DNA from: Streptomyces venezuelae
GTDB lineage: Bacteria; Actinomycetota; Actinomycetes; Streptomycetales; Streptomycetaceae
Length of the DNA stretch: 64,000 bases
NCBI RefSeq assembly: GCF_008642315.1
Contig: NZ_CP029192.1
Location: forward strand, 6,572,001-6,636,000
Direction: 5' to 3'
Shown here: in pieces, positions 18,579 to 26,737 of the stretch
How the letters are laid out: each line of letters opens with the position of its first letter
Numbering within the stretch: the first letter of the stretch is position 1
Notes under the pieces: model-generated
Seen by the model: only the letters and a program-made list of their open reading frames with translations
Told to the model about the DNA's origin: nothing
Database searches by the model: none
Translations under genes and position numbers: made by a program

Positions 18579-19520
18579 GTGAGCACGATTCCCGAGATCC
18601 GTACCCTGCCCGTGCCGGACGGCCTGGAGGGCGAGCGCGTCGACGCCGCCATCTCGCGCATGTTCGGGTTCTCCCGTACGAAGGCCGCCGAGCTCGCCGC
18701 GGCGGGGAAGGTCTCGGTCGACGGCTCGGTGGTCGGAAAGTCCGAGCGGGTGCACGGCGGCGCCTGGCTGGAAGTGGAGATGCCGCAGGCGCCCGCTCCG
18801 GTGCAGATCGTCGCCGAGCCCGTCGAGGGCATGGAGATCGTGCATGACGACGACGACATCGTCGTGATCGTCAAGCCGGTCGGCGTGGCCGCGCACCCGA
18901 GCCCCGGCTGGACGGGCACGACCGTGATCGGCGGCCTCGCGGCGGCCGGGTACCGGATCTCCACCTCCGGCGCGGCCGAGCGCCAGGGCATCGTGCACCG
19001 CCTCGACGTCGGCACGTCCGGCCTGATGGTCGTCGCCAAGTCGGAGCGTGCGTACACCTCCCTGAAGCGCCAGTTCAAGGAGCGCACGGTCGACAAGCGC
19101 TACAACGCGCTGGTCCAGGGCCACCCCGACCCGATGAGCGGCACCATCGACGCCCCCATCGGCCGCCACCCGAACCACGACTACAAGTGGGCGGTCACCG
19201 CCGACGGCAAGCCCTCCGTGACGCACTACGACCTCATCGAGGCCTTCCGCGCCGCCTCCCTGCTCGACATCAAGCTGGAGACGGGCCGCACGCACCAGAT
19301 CCGGGTGCACATGTCGGCCCACCGCCACCCGTGCGTGGGCGACCTGACGTACGGCGCGGATCCGACCCTCGCCAAGCGCCTCGGCCTCACCCGCCAGTGG
19401 CTGCACGCCGTCCGGCTCGGCTTCGAGCACCCGGGCGACGGCCAGTGGGTGGAGTACGAGAGCGGCTATCCCGAGGACCTCCAGAAGGCGCTCGACCGCG
19501 TCCGGGCGGAGAGCTCGTGA
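18579..19520 (+). CDS. RluA/RluD-family rRNA pseudouridine synthase
   Basis: The enzyme converts uridines in large-subunit rRNA to pseudouridine. The 313-aa protein has an S4 RNA-binding domain at the N-terminus ([42 protein letters not shown]) and the catalytic domain with [15 protein letters not shown], where the Asp is the nucleophile, plus GRTHQIRVH. The family is clear; exact target sites are not. It starts at GTG 18579 and overlaps the next gene by 4 nt. Confidence 0.9.
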   Translation: MSTIPEIRTLPVPDGLEGERVDAAISRMFGFSRTKAAELAAAGKVSVDGSVVGKSERVHGGAWLEVEMPQAPAPVQIVAEPVEGMEIVHDDDDIVVIVKPVGVAAHPSPGWTGTTVIGGLAAAGYRISTSGAAERQGIVHRLDVGTSGLMVVAKSERAYTSLKRQFKERTVDKRYNALVQGHPDPMSGTIDAPIGRHPNHDYKWAVTADGKPSVTHYDLIEAFRAASLLDIKLETGRTHQIRVHMSAHRHPCVGDLTYGADPTLAKRLGLTRQWLHAVRLGFEHPGDGQWVEYESGYPEDLQKALDRVRAESS

Positions 19521-19984
19521 CGGGTGTGACGGTGCGGGTCGCCGAGCACACCGACGACGTGGAGGCCTGCTTCGCCGTCCGCAAGGACGTCTTCGTGACC
19601 GAGCAGCAGGTCCCCGAGGAGCTGGAGTACGACGAGTACGACGCCCGGGCCGTGCACGTCCTGGCCGTCCGCGAGGACGGCGTCCCGCTCGGCACGGGCC
19701 GGCTCCTGACCGGATCCGCCGCGGCCGCCAAGAACGGCGGGGACACCACCGTGGGCGCGCTCGGCAGGCTCGCGGTGACACGGGCCGCACGCGGGCTCGG
19801 TGTGGGCGCCGCCCTGGTCCGTGCCATCGAGGACACGGCACGCGCGCGTGGCCTGAGCGCGGTCGATCTGCACGCGCAGACGCACGCCCTGGGCTTCTAC
19901 GAACGCCTGGGGTACGAGGTGTACGGACCGGAGTTCCCCGACGCCGGCATCCCGCACCGCGCGATGCGGAAGTCACTGACCTAG
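19517..19984 (+). CDS. GNAT-family acetyltransferase (ElaA-like)
   Basis: A 155-aa single-domain GNAT protein. Acetyl-CoA-binding motif A is [29 protein letters not shown] (about residues 80-110), with [32 protein letters not shown] at the C-terminus, a pattern shared with ElaA-type and similar acetyltransferases. The substrate is unknown. It overlaps the pseudouridine synthase by 4 nt (GTGA at 19517), so both should be on one transcript. Confidence 0.85.
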   Translation: MTGVTVRVAEHTDDVEACFAVRKDVFVTEQQVPEELEYDEYDARAVHVLAVREDGVPLGTGRLLTGSAAAAKNGGDTTVGALGRLAVTRAARGLGVGAALVRAIEDTARARGLSAVDLHAQTHALGFYERLGYEVYGPEFPDAGIPHRAMRKSLT

Positions 19985-20076
19985 GCAGCCCGGTGAGTGC
20001 GCTGCTCCGGTTGTCGGTGCCGGCGTGGCAGGGTTGAGGTCTTGATCGTCCAAGTCTCGACCGCCGGAGTGCACAC

Positions 20077-21663
20077 GTGGATCAACTGGCGCTGGTGCTC
20101 ATCTTGCTGCTCGGTGCCGTGGTCACCGTGCCCCTGGGGGACCGGCTCGGGCTGCCCGCGCCGGTCCTGATGACGTTGGCGGGCATCGGCATGGCGCTGC
20201 TGCCGTTCGTGCCCAATGTGGAGATCCCGCCGGACTACATCCTTCCGCTGGTGCTCCCGCCGCTGCTCTACGCCGCCGTGCAGCGCACGTCCTGGCGGCA
20301 GTTCACGGCCAACATCCGCCCCATCCTGCTGCTCGCCGTGGCTCTGGTCTTCGTGACGACCGCGGCGGTCGCGGCGGTCGCCAACTCGTTCGTGCCGGGG
20401 CTGCCGATCGCGGCGGCCGTGGCGCTGGGGGCGCTCGTCGCACCGCCCGACCCCGTCGCCGCGACCGCGGTCGCCGGGTCGCTCGGGCTGCCGCGCAGGC
20501 TCGTGTCGATTCTGGAGGGCGAGGGGCTCTTCAACGACGTCACGGCCATCGTGCTCTACCACGTGGCGATCACGGCGGCGGTGAGCGGCTCCTTCTCCTG
20601 GCCCTCCGCCGTGGGGCTCCTCGTCCTGTCGGCCGTGGTCGCCGTCGCCGTGGGCCTCGTGCTCGGCTGGCTCACCAACAAGCTCATGGGGCTCCTCGGC
20701 GACGCCACCCTGCAGACCGGCCTGACCCTCCTCGTGCCGTTCGTCAGCTACGTGCTCGCCGAGGAACTGGAAGGCTCCGGAGTGCTCGCGGTCCTCGTCA
20801 CCGCGCTCTATTTGGCGGAGAACGCCGTCGACGCCGACGACGTGCTCGGCCGGATCACCGGGCAGACGTTCTGGCAGATCGTCGACACCCTGGTCACCGG
20901 CATCGCCTTCGGCCTCATCGGCCTGGAGCTGCACAACGTCTTCGGCATCGCGAAGGGGCACCAGTGGCAGATGTTCGGCTGGGGCGCGGCGATCGTCGCC
21001 GTCGTCGTCGGCGTACGCCTGCTGTGGCTGCTGCCCGCGACCTGGCTGGCCAAGCGGCTGCACAAGCTGCGCGACGTCGACGAGGAGATCCCGACCACCT
21101 GGCGCGAGACCGTCGTCATGTGGTGGTCGGGGATGCGGGGCGTGGCGTCGGTGGCGCTGGCGCTCGCCATTCCGCTCAAGACGGAGGACGGGAGTCCGTT
21201 CCCGGCCCGCGACGAGATCATCTTCATCGCGTTCTGCGTCATCATGGCGACCCTCATCGCGCAGGGGCTCACCCTGCCCTGGCTGGTGCGCAGGCTCGGG
21301 GTGCGCGCCGACGCCGACAAGGAGCGCGAGCTGGAGCGCACGCTCGCCCTGCGCGCCGCCAAGGCAGCCAAGCGCCGCCTCAAGGAGATCGAGGAGGTCG
21401 AGGAACTCCCCGAGGACGTCACCGAGCGGCTGCTGCGCGGGGCGTTCGACATCGGGGCCCGGATCAGCCCGGATCTGGTCGACGACGAGCGCCGCGAGCG
21501 GTACGCCAAGCGCGTCGACCGGTGGAAGGCGGTCCAGCGCATCCAGCGCGAGATGATGTCCGCCGCCCGCCACGAAGTGCTCGCCGCGCGCAGCGAACCC
21601 GGCGCCGACCCCGAGGTCGTCGACCGGGTCCTGCACCACCTCGACGTACGCAGCCTGCGCTGA
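20077..21663 (+). CDS. CPA1-family Na+/H+ antiporter
   Basis: A 528-aa cation/proton antiporter of the NhaP/NHE (CPA1) family. About twelve hydrophobic segments occupy residues 1-400. The transport-core motifs PPDPVAATAV (unwound-helix region) and EGEGLFNDVTAIVLY (with the essential Asp) are visible. A charged cytoplasmic tail follows (RLGVRADADKERELERTLALRAAKAAKRRLKEIEEVEELP and onward). It would export Na+ and help pH homeostasis. The GTG at 20077 gives a short N-terminus right at the first membrane segment. Confidence 0.88.
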   Translation: MDQLALVLILLLGAVVTVPLGDRLGLPAPVLMTLAGIGMALLPFVPNVEIPPDYILPLVLPPLLYAAVQRTSWRQFTANIRPILLLAVALVFVTTAAVAAVANSFVPGLPIAAAVALGALVAPPDPVAATAVAGSLGLPRRLVSILEGEGLFNDVTAIVLYHVAITAAVSGSFSWPSAVGLLVLSAVVAVAVGLVLGWLTNKLMGLLGDATLQTGLTLLVPFVSYVLAEELEGSGVLAVLVTALYLAENAVDADDVLGRITGQTFWQIVDTLVTGIAFGLIGLELHNVFGIAKGHQWQMFGWGAAIVAVVVGVRLLWLLPATWLAKRLHKLRDVDEEIPTTWRETVVMWWSGMRGVASVALALAIPLKTEDGSPFPARDEIIFIAFCVIMATLIAQGLTLPWLVRRLGVRADADKERELERTLALRAAKAAKRRLKEIEEVEELPEDVTERLLRGAFDIGARISPDLVDDERRERYAKRVDRWKAVQRIQREMMSAARHEVLAARSEPGADPEVVDRVLHHLDVRSLR

Positions 21664-21689
21664 GCCGATGGAACGGGGCGCCCCTCGGC

Positions 21690-22787
21690 TCAGCCGCGTC
21701 CCGTGCGGGGCGCGTCCGGCGTGAACTTCTCGAAGTGCGGGCGGTGCCCGTTCGGCGCCGGTTCGGCGGTGCCGGTGGTGACCCGCGGCAGCGCGTAGGC
21801 GTGGTGGTCGGTGAGCCAGCGGATCATCTGTTCGCGCACCGTGACCCGCACCGTCCATATGTCGTCCGCGTCCTTCGCGGTGACCAGGGCGCGGACCTGG
21901 ATCGTCGTCGGCGTGGTGTCCGTGACCGCGAGGCCCCAGTCCCTGCCGTCCCACGCCGCGCAGTCGCGCAGGATGTCGTGGAGCCGGTCGCGCATCAGCG
22001 CGATCGGCGCCGCGTGGTCCAGCTGGAAGAAGACCGTGCCGGTCATCTCGGCGCCGCCCCGCGACCAGTTCTCGAACGGCTTCGACGTGAAGTACGACAC
22101 GGGCATGGTGATCCGGCGCTCGTCCCAGGTGCGGACGGTCAGGAAGGTCAGCGTGATCTCGTCGACCGTGCCCCACTCGCCGTCCACGACCACCGTGTCG
22201 CCGAGCCGCACCATGTCGCCGAAGGCGATCTGCAGCCCCGCGAAGAGGTTGCCGAGGGTGGACTGTGCCGCGACACCGGCGACGATGCCGAGAATGCCGG
22301 CGGAGGCGAGCAGTGAGGCGCCCGCGGCCTGCATGGCGGGGAACGTCAGGAGCATCGCGGCGACGGCCACGACACCGACGATCGCGGTGACCACCCGCTG
22401 GATCAGAGTCACCTGCGTGCGGACCCGGCGGACGCGGGCCGGATCGCGGTGCATGGCCGCGTAGCGCGCGTACGACGATTCGACTATCGCCGCCGCGATC
22501 CGCACGACGAGCCAGGCGGTGGAGCCGATGAGGACGAGGGTGAGCGTACGGCCGATGACCGCCGAGTGGTCCTTGGCGATCTTCGCTTGTTCGAAGGAGC
22601 CTCTCAGGATCGCGGTGCACAGGACGACTTGCAGCGGTACGCGGCAGCGGCGCAACAGCCCCCACAGCGGGGTCTCGTGGTGCCGCTCGTCGGCCCGGCG
22701 CAGCAGTACGTCGACCAGCCAGCCGACGACCACCGTGAGCACGACCGAGCCGCCGACCACGATCAACGGACGCAGTACGTTCTCCAT
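21690..22787 (-). CDS. MscS-family mechanosensitive ion channel
   Basis: A 365-aa small-conductance mechanosensitive channel. Four or more hydrophobic segments precede the pore helix, which has the small-residue packing typical of MscS TM3 (GILGIVAGVAAQSTLGNLFAGLQI). The cytoplasmic beta domain follows (GDTVVVDGEWGTVDEITLTFLTVRTWDERRITMPVSYF). The start is ATG at 22787. It is divergent from the gene at 22831, with only 43 nt between. TACCCT (complement of 22795-22800) ends 7 nt before the start and could be a -10 giving a leaderless mRNA. Confidence 0.9.
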   Translation of the reverse strand: MENVLRPLIVVGGSVVLTVVVGWLVDVLLRRADERHHETPLWGLLRRCRVPLQVVLCTAILRGSFEQAKIAKDHSAVIGRTLTLVLIGSTAWLVVRIAAAIVESSYARYAAMHRDPARVRRVRTQVTLIQRVVTAIVGVVAVAAMLLTFPAMQAAGASLLASAGILGIVAGVAAQSTLGNLFAGLQIAFGDMVRLGDTVVVDGEWGTVDEITLTFLTVRTWDERRITMPVSYFTSKPFENWSRGGAEMTGTVFFQLDHAAPIALMRDRLHDILRDCAAWDGRDWGLAVTDTTPTTIQVRALVTAKDADDIWTVRVTVREQMIRWLTDHHAYALPRVTTGTAEPAPNGHRPHFEKFTPDAPRTGRG

Positions 22788-22794
22788 GCCTCCG

Positions 22795-22800
22795 AGGGTA
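22795..22800 (-). promoter_or_regulatory. -10-like hexamer TACCCT for the MscS gene
   Basis: On the minus strand TACCCT lies 7 nt before the ATG at 22787, inside a 43-nt divergent gap. It faces a plus-strand -10-like element 18 nt away. Confidence 0.4.
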
Positions 22801-22818
22801 GGGGTACGGCCCGGATGG

Positions 22819-22824
22819 CACGAT
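22819..22824 (+). promoter_or_regulatory. -10-like hexamer CACGAT for the dienelactone-hydrolase-like gene
   Basis: CACGAT ends 6 nt before the ATG at 22831, without a Shine-Dalgarno sequence between them, so a leaderless mRNA is likely. It shares the small gap with the MscS promoter on the other strand. Confidence 0.45.
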
Positions 22825-22830
22825 GGCCCC

Positions 22831-23400
22831 ATGAACATCGTGCTTTTCCATTCGACGTACGGTCTGCGGCCCGCGGTGCACGCGGCGGCCGACCGGCTGC
22901 GTGCCGCCGGGCACGAGGTGTGGACCCCGGACCTCTTCGAGGGCCGCGTCTTCGACAGCGTCGAGGAAGGCAGGACCTACCAGGACGAGCTCGGCAAGGA
23001 CGAGATCCTGAAGCGCGCGATCCTCGCCGCCGCGCCCTACTCGGAGCGCGGACTCGTCTACGCGGGCTTCGCGCTCGGTGCCGCCACCGCACAGACCCTC
23101 GCCCTCGGCGACGAGAAGGCGCGCGGGCTGCTGCTCCTGCACGGCACGTCCGACATCGCCGAGAACGCGGCCGTGGACGAGCTGCCCGTGCAGCTGCACG
23201 TCGCCGAGCCCGACCCGTTCGAGTCGGACGACTGGCTGAGCGCCTGGTACCTGCGGATGGGCCGGGCGGGCGCCGACGTGGAGATCTACCGGTACGCGGG
23301 CGCCGGGCACCTCTACACCGACCCGGACCTCGACGACTACGACGCCGAGGCCACGGAGGCGACGTGGCGCACGGCGCTCGGCTTCCTGGAGACGCTCTAG
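22831..23400 (+). CDS. Dienelactone-hydrolase-family protein lacking the nucleophile
   Basis: A 189-aa alpha/beta-hydrolase of the dienelactone hydrolase family. The N-terminal HSTYGLRPAVHAAADRLRAAGHEVWTPDLFEG and the His motif GAGHLYTD near the C-terminus, with AEPDPFE for the acid, are family-typical. The nucleophile elbow, normally G-x-C/S-x-G, reads GFALG: Ala81 (codon GCG, 23071-23073) replaces Cys or Ser. The protein is therefore unlikely to be a classical hydrolase; a binding role or a different mechanism is possible. It is divergent from mscS and ends 16 nt before the convergent phoD. Confidence 0.8.
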   Translation: MNIVLFHSTYGLRPAVHAAADRLRAAGHEVWTPDLFEGRVFDSVEEGRTYQDELGKDEILKRAILAAAPYSERGLVYAGFALGAATAQTLALGDEKARGLLLLHGTSDIAENAAVDELPVQLHVAEPDPFESDDWLSAWYLRMGRAGADVEIYRYAGAGHLYTDPDLDDYDAEATEATWRTALGFLETL

Positions 23401-23416
23401 CCCCTGCTCCGGACGG

Positions 23417-25078
23417 TCAGCGGACCGGGGCGTGGACGCGCTCGACCTTCTGCGTGCCGTTGAGCGTGCGGTAGGAACGGGCCCAGGACGAGGTGGCCGC
23501 CGGGTCGGTCCGGTCCGAGACGACGTAGTAGTCCATCTGCGAGCGCTCGGCCGTGACGTCGAGGACTCCGTAGCCGTGCGAGTCCATGTCGAGCCACTTC
23601 ACGTGGCGGTTGGCGGCCTTGAGGGCGGCCGCCGCCACGAGGGAGACCGTGTGCGGGGCGACGTGGAGCATGTCGTCGATGTTGTCGGAGCTCACCGACG
23701 TGACGACGAACTCGGTCGCCGCGGACGCCGACAAGGGGTACGTGGCGGCCTTGACCGGCACGTCGTTCGCCCAGGCCATGTGGATGTCACCGGTCAGGAA
23801 GACGGTGTTGTGGATCTTGTTGTCGCGCAGGTGGGCGATGAGTTCCTTGCGGTCGTCCGTGTAGCCGTCCCACTGGTCGGTGTTGATGGCCAGGCCCTCG
23901 CCGGGCAGCCCGAGCAACTCCGCGAGGGGCTTGAGGAGATGGGCGGGCAGGGAGCCGAAGGCGACCGGCGTGATCATCACCGAGGTGCCGACCAGCTTCC
24001 AGGCCGCGTCGGAGGCGGCAAGGCCCGACTTCAGCCAGTCGAGCTGTGCGCGGCCGGTGATCGTGCGGTCCGGGTCGTCGACTGCGCCGCTGCCGAACCC
24101 GGCCTGCTCGGAGCGGAAGGACCGCAGGTCGAGCAGGTGCAGATCGGCCAGCCTGCCGAAGCGGACGCGGCGGTAGACGGTGCCCTCGGTGGAGGGTCGC
24201 ACGGGCATCCACTCGAAGTACGCCCGCTTCGCCGCCGCCATGCGGGCCGCCCAGTCGCCCTCGGTCTCCGGCGAGTGGTTCACGGCCCCGCCCGACCAGG
24301 CGTTGTCGGCGAACTCGTGGTCGTCCCAGATCGCGATGACGGGGTGCGTGGCGTGCATCGCCTGCGCGTCGGGGTCGGTCTTGTGGACGCCGTGCCGGGT
24401 GCGGTAGTCGGCGAGCGTCCTGATCTCGTGCTTCGGTTCGTGCTGCCGTACGACGTACTCGGCGGAGGGGTACTCGCCGCTCTGGTACTCGTAGATGTAG
24501 TCGCCGAGGTGGAGGACCGCGTCGAGTTCGGTGCGGGCCGCGAGGTGGCGGTACGGGGAGAAGTGGCCGGCCTCCCAGTTGGCGCAGGACACCACTCCGA
24601 AGCGGACGCCGTGCGCGGAGGCGTCGTGCGCGGGGGTGGTGCGGGTGCGGCCCACGGGGGAGTGCGCCTCTCCCACGGAGAAGCGGAAGTAATAGGTGGT
24701 CGCCTGGTGCAGGCCCCTTACGTCGGCCTTGACGGTGTGGTCCGACTCCGCCCGTGCGGTGGTGCTGCCGCGGCCGACGACCCGGGTGAACCCCTTGTCC
24801 TCGGCCACCTCCCAGCTCACCTCGGTGTCGGGGCCCTTGCCGGAGCCGGGCACGGCGTCGGGTACGGGCGTCACACGGGTCCACAGCAGGACGCCGTCGG
24901 GCAGCGGGTCGCCGGAGGCGACTCCGTGGTGGAAGGCGGGTCTCTCGGCCGCATGGGCGGGTATCGCGGCGGCGAGGGGGGCGCCGAGCGCGGCGGTGGC
25001 GGCCGCGGCCTTGACGACCGTACGGCGGCTGGGTGCCGGGGAGTTGAGCGACGGCTGAAGATCGTTTCGACTGGTCAC
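23417..25078 (-). CDS. phoD: Secreted PhoD-type alkaline phosphatase/phosphodiesterase
   Basis: A 553-aa metal-dependent phosphatase of the PhoD family, which scavenges phosphate from organic esters outside the cell. The N-terminus has a Tat signal: [22 protein letters not shown] with a cleavage site after AHA at about residue 43. Metal-site motifs follow in order: [31 protein letters not shown] and [10 protein letters not shown]. In S. coelicolor a phoD gene in this neighbourhood is under PhoR-PhoP control. I do not see a clear pair of PHO boxes in the short upstream region. Start is GTG at 25078. Confidence 0.92.
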   Translation of the reverse strand: MTSRNDLQPSLNSPAPSRRTVVKAAAATAALGAPLAAAIPAHAAERPAFHHGVASGDPLPDGVLLWTRVTPVPDAVPGSGKGPDTEVSWEVAEDKGFTRVVGRGSTTARAESDHTVKADVRGLHQATTYYFRFSVGEAHSPVGRTRTTPAHDASAHGVRFGVVSCANWEAGHFSPYRHLAARTELDAVLHLGDYIYEYQSGEYPSAEYVVRQHEPKHEIRTLADYRTRHGVHKTDPDAQAMHATHPVIAIWDDHEFADNAWSGGAVNHSPETEGDWAARMAAAKRAYFEWMPVRPSTEGTVYRRVRFGRLADLHLLDLRSFRSEQAGFGSGAVDDPDRTITGRAQLDWLKSGLAASDAAWKLVGTSVMITPVAFGSLPAHLLKPLAELLGLPGEGLAINTDQWDGYTDDRKELIAHLRDNKIHNTVFLTGDIHMAWANDVPVKAATYPLSASAATEFVVTSVSSDNIDDMLHVAPHTVSLVAAAALKAANRHVKWLDMDSHGYGVLDVTAERSQMDYYVVSDRTDPAATSSWARSYRTLNGTQKVERVHAPVR

Positions 25079-25106
25079 GGGCGATCACGATACTGAGCGG
25101 TATTCG

Positions 25107-25145
25107 CAAGAGGGGGGCGAACTCGACAAGTTCGCCCCCCTCTTG
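25107..25145 (-). terminator. Long hairpin between the DsbA-like gene and phoD
   Basis: CAAGAGGGGGGCGAACT (25107-25123) and its exact complement (25129-25145) form a 17-bp stem with a 5-nt loop, 24 nt after the stop of the DsbA-like gene and just upstream of phoD. No T-run follows on the minus strand, so it may act as an L-shaped terminator or mRNA stabiliser. The half sequence GTTCGCC resembles, but does not match, a PHO-box unit. Confidence 0.6.
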
Positions 25146-25169
25146 GGTGATCAGTGGGTGATCAGCGCG

Positions 25170-25970
25170 TTACTTCGTGACGCCCGCCTTCTTCAGGGCG
25201 GCCTTCCAGGCGTCGGGGGTCTTCGGCGTCTCGACGACCTTGTCGTTGATCTTGATGGTCGGGGTGGACTCCACGCCCTTCGCCGACTGGAAGGAGTCGC
25301 TCATCTTCATGGCCCAGGGGTCGAACTTCCCCTTCTCGACGGCGCTCTTGAACTTCTTGTTGTCCTTGAGGGCGTCCACGGTGTTCGCGACCTTGATCAG
25401 GTACTCGTCCTTCGCGAAGTCGTCGGTGGACTCCGAGGGGTGGTACTTCGCCGAGTACAGCGCGGTCTTGTACTCCAGGAACGCGTCGGGGCTGACGTCC
25501 AGGGCCGCGCCGAGCGCGCTGAGGGCGTTCTTCGAGCCCTCACCCTGGAGGTTGTTGTCGAGGAACGTGCCGATGGTGAAGGTCAGTTTGTAGTCGCCGT
25601 CCTTCATGCCCTTGTCGACGGCGGAGCCGATGGACTGCTCCATGGCCGCGCAACCGGGGCAGCGCGGGTCCTCGTAGAGGTGGACCGTGTTCTTGTTGTC
25701 GGACTTGCCGATCGTGACGGTCGTGCCGTCCTTGCCGGCGGTGTTCGCCGGGACGACCACCTTGGCGTCGGCGGCCTCCTCCCACTTCGAGGGGGCGTTG
25801 GACTGCATGACGGCGTAGCCGACGCCGCCGGCTATCGCGAGGACGCCGACGATCGCGCCGGCGACGATGGCGCCCCGCTTGCGCTTCTCGCGCTTGCGCT
25901 CGGCCTCCTGCTGGGCGCGGATGCGCTCGCGCGCTGCGGACTTGGCGGCCTGGCTGTTGCGCTTGCTCAT
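25170..25970 (-). CDS. Membrane-anchored DsbA-like thioredoxin-fold protein
   Basis: A 266-aa protein with a very basic cytoplasmic N-terminus (SKRNSQAAKSAARERIRAQQEAERKREKRKRG), one membrane anchor (AIVAGAIVGVLAIAGGVGYAVM) and an extracytoplasmic thioredoxin fold of the DsbA/DSBA-like type. The redox motif is CPGC in HLYEDPRCPGCAAMEQ, and the cis-Pro loop is VESTPTIKIN. It probably forms or isomerises disulfides in exported proteins. The ATG at 25970 has GGAG 9 nt upstream. A paralogue with the same layout lies at 56356-57135. The preceding minus-strand membrane gene may be a partner. Confidence 0.87.
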   Translation of the reverse strand: MSKRNSQAAKSAARERIRAQQEAERKREKRKRGAIVAGAIVGVLAIAGGVGYAVMQSNAPSKWEEAADAKVVVPANTAGKDGTTVTIGKSDNKNTVHLYEDPRCPGCAAMEQSIGSAVDKGMKDGDYKLTFTIGTFLDNNLQGEGSKNALSALGAALDVSPDAFLEYKTALYSAKYHPSESTDDFAKDEYLIKVANTVDALKDNKKFKSAVEKGKFDPWAMKMSDSFQSAKGVESTPTIKINDKVVETPKTPDAWKAALKKAGVTK

Positions 25971-26013
25971 GATCTTCTTCTCCGTGTGGACGAACTGCGT
26001 GGGGGAGCTGTGC

Positions 26014-26718
26014 TCAGACGAGGACGGCCGAGCACGGCGGTCCACGCCGCCCCACGAAGTGCACGAGAAGCCGCGTGCGCACCGCACGCACCCGGCGCGC
26101 GGGGCGCGGCAGGCGGCGTAGTGGCATACGGGAGGTGGTGACCGCGGTGACCGCGATCAGCAGGGGCCGGAACGTCGCGGCGGCGACCGCGCGGAGCAGC
26201 TGGGCCAGCGCCCGCTCGCCGCGCCGCAGCCAGGCCGCCGCGAGGAGACCCACCCCGACGTGCGCCCCGAGCAGCAGCCAGGCCGCGGCCGGGTCCACGT
26301 CGGCGAGGAGCGCGGCGGCGCCGCCGTGCCCCTCGGCGGTCATCCTGGCCAGCGGGGTCCCCACGGGTGCCCCGCCGCACAGCACGTCGAAGCCGACGGC
26401 GCGCAACGGGCCCGCGACGGGGCCGCCCGCCTCGCCGTAACAGACGTGCTGACCCGCGGTGAACACCGTGTCGGCGGCCAGCTCCAGCGGAATCAGCAGG
26501 GCCGCGATCCGTCCGTACCCGCGCTCGCGCCCCGCCGTCGCGTACGCGACGGCGAAGACGGCGGCGGCGATCGCCGCGACGGTGGTCAGCGGCAGGGGGA
26601 CGCGGGACAGCAGCACGTGCGACGCGGCGGACAGCGTCACGACGAGTGCCGTGAAGAGCGCCGCGCGCACCACTCTGAGCTGAATCCCGGATATGTCCAT
26701 CGCGGAGGAGTGTGCCAT
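26014..26718 (-). CDS. Unknown multispanning membrane protein with two loop cysteines
   Basis: I do not recognise the family. The 234-aa protein has about five hydrophobic segments (AALFTALVVTLSAASHVLLS; TTVAAIAAAVFAVAYATA; AALLIPLELAADTVFTAG; WLLLGAHVGVGLLAAAW; FRPLLIAVTAVT). A loop between the third and fourth holds two cysteines in GQHVCYGE and FDVLCGGAP. The C-terminus is strongly basic (SRMPLRRLPRPARRVRAVRTR). The ATG at 26718 has AGGA four bases upstream; an ATG at 26700 lacks one. Its place 43 nt before the DsbA-like gene on the same strand suggests a link to extracytoplasmic redox or metal handling, which is inference only. Confidence 0.65.
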   Translation of the reverse strand: MAHSSAMDISGIQLRVVRAALFTALVVTLSAASHVLLSRVPLPLTTVAAIAAAVFAVAYATAGRERGYGRIAALLIPLELAADTVFTAGQHVCYGEAGGPVAGPLRAVGFDVLCGGAPVGTPLARMTAEGHGGAAALLADVDPAAAWLLLGAHVGVGLLAAAWLRRGERALAQLLRAVAAATFRPLLIAVTAVTTSRMPLRRLPRPARRVRAVRTRLLVHFVGRRGPPCSAVLV

Positions 26719-26737
26719 GTGTTCCTGTGGGCGGTGC

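Noticed and set aside
25107..25145. PHO boxes for PhoP control of phoD
   Set aside because: Only one GTTCGCC-like unit occurs, inside a hairpin; two 11-nt direct repeats with GTTCACC are not seen, so no site is claimed.
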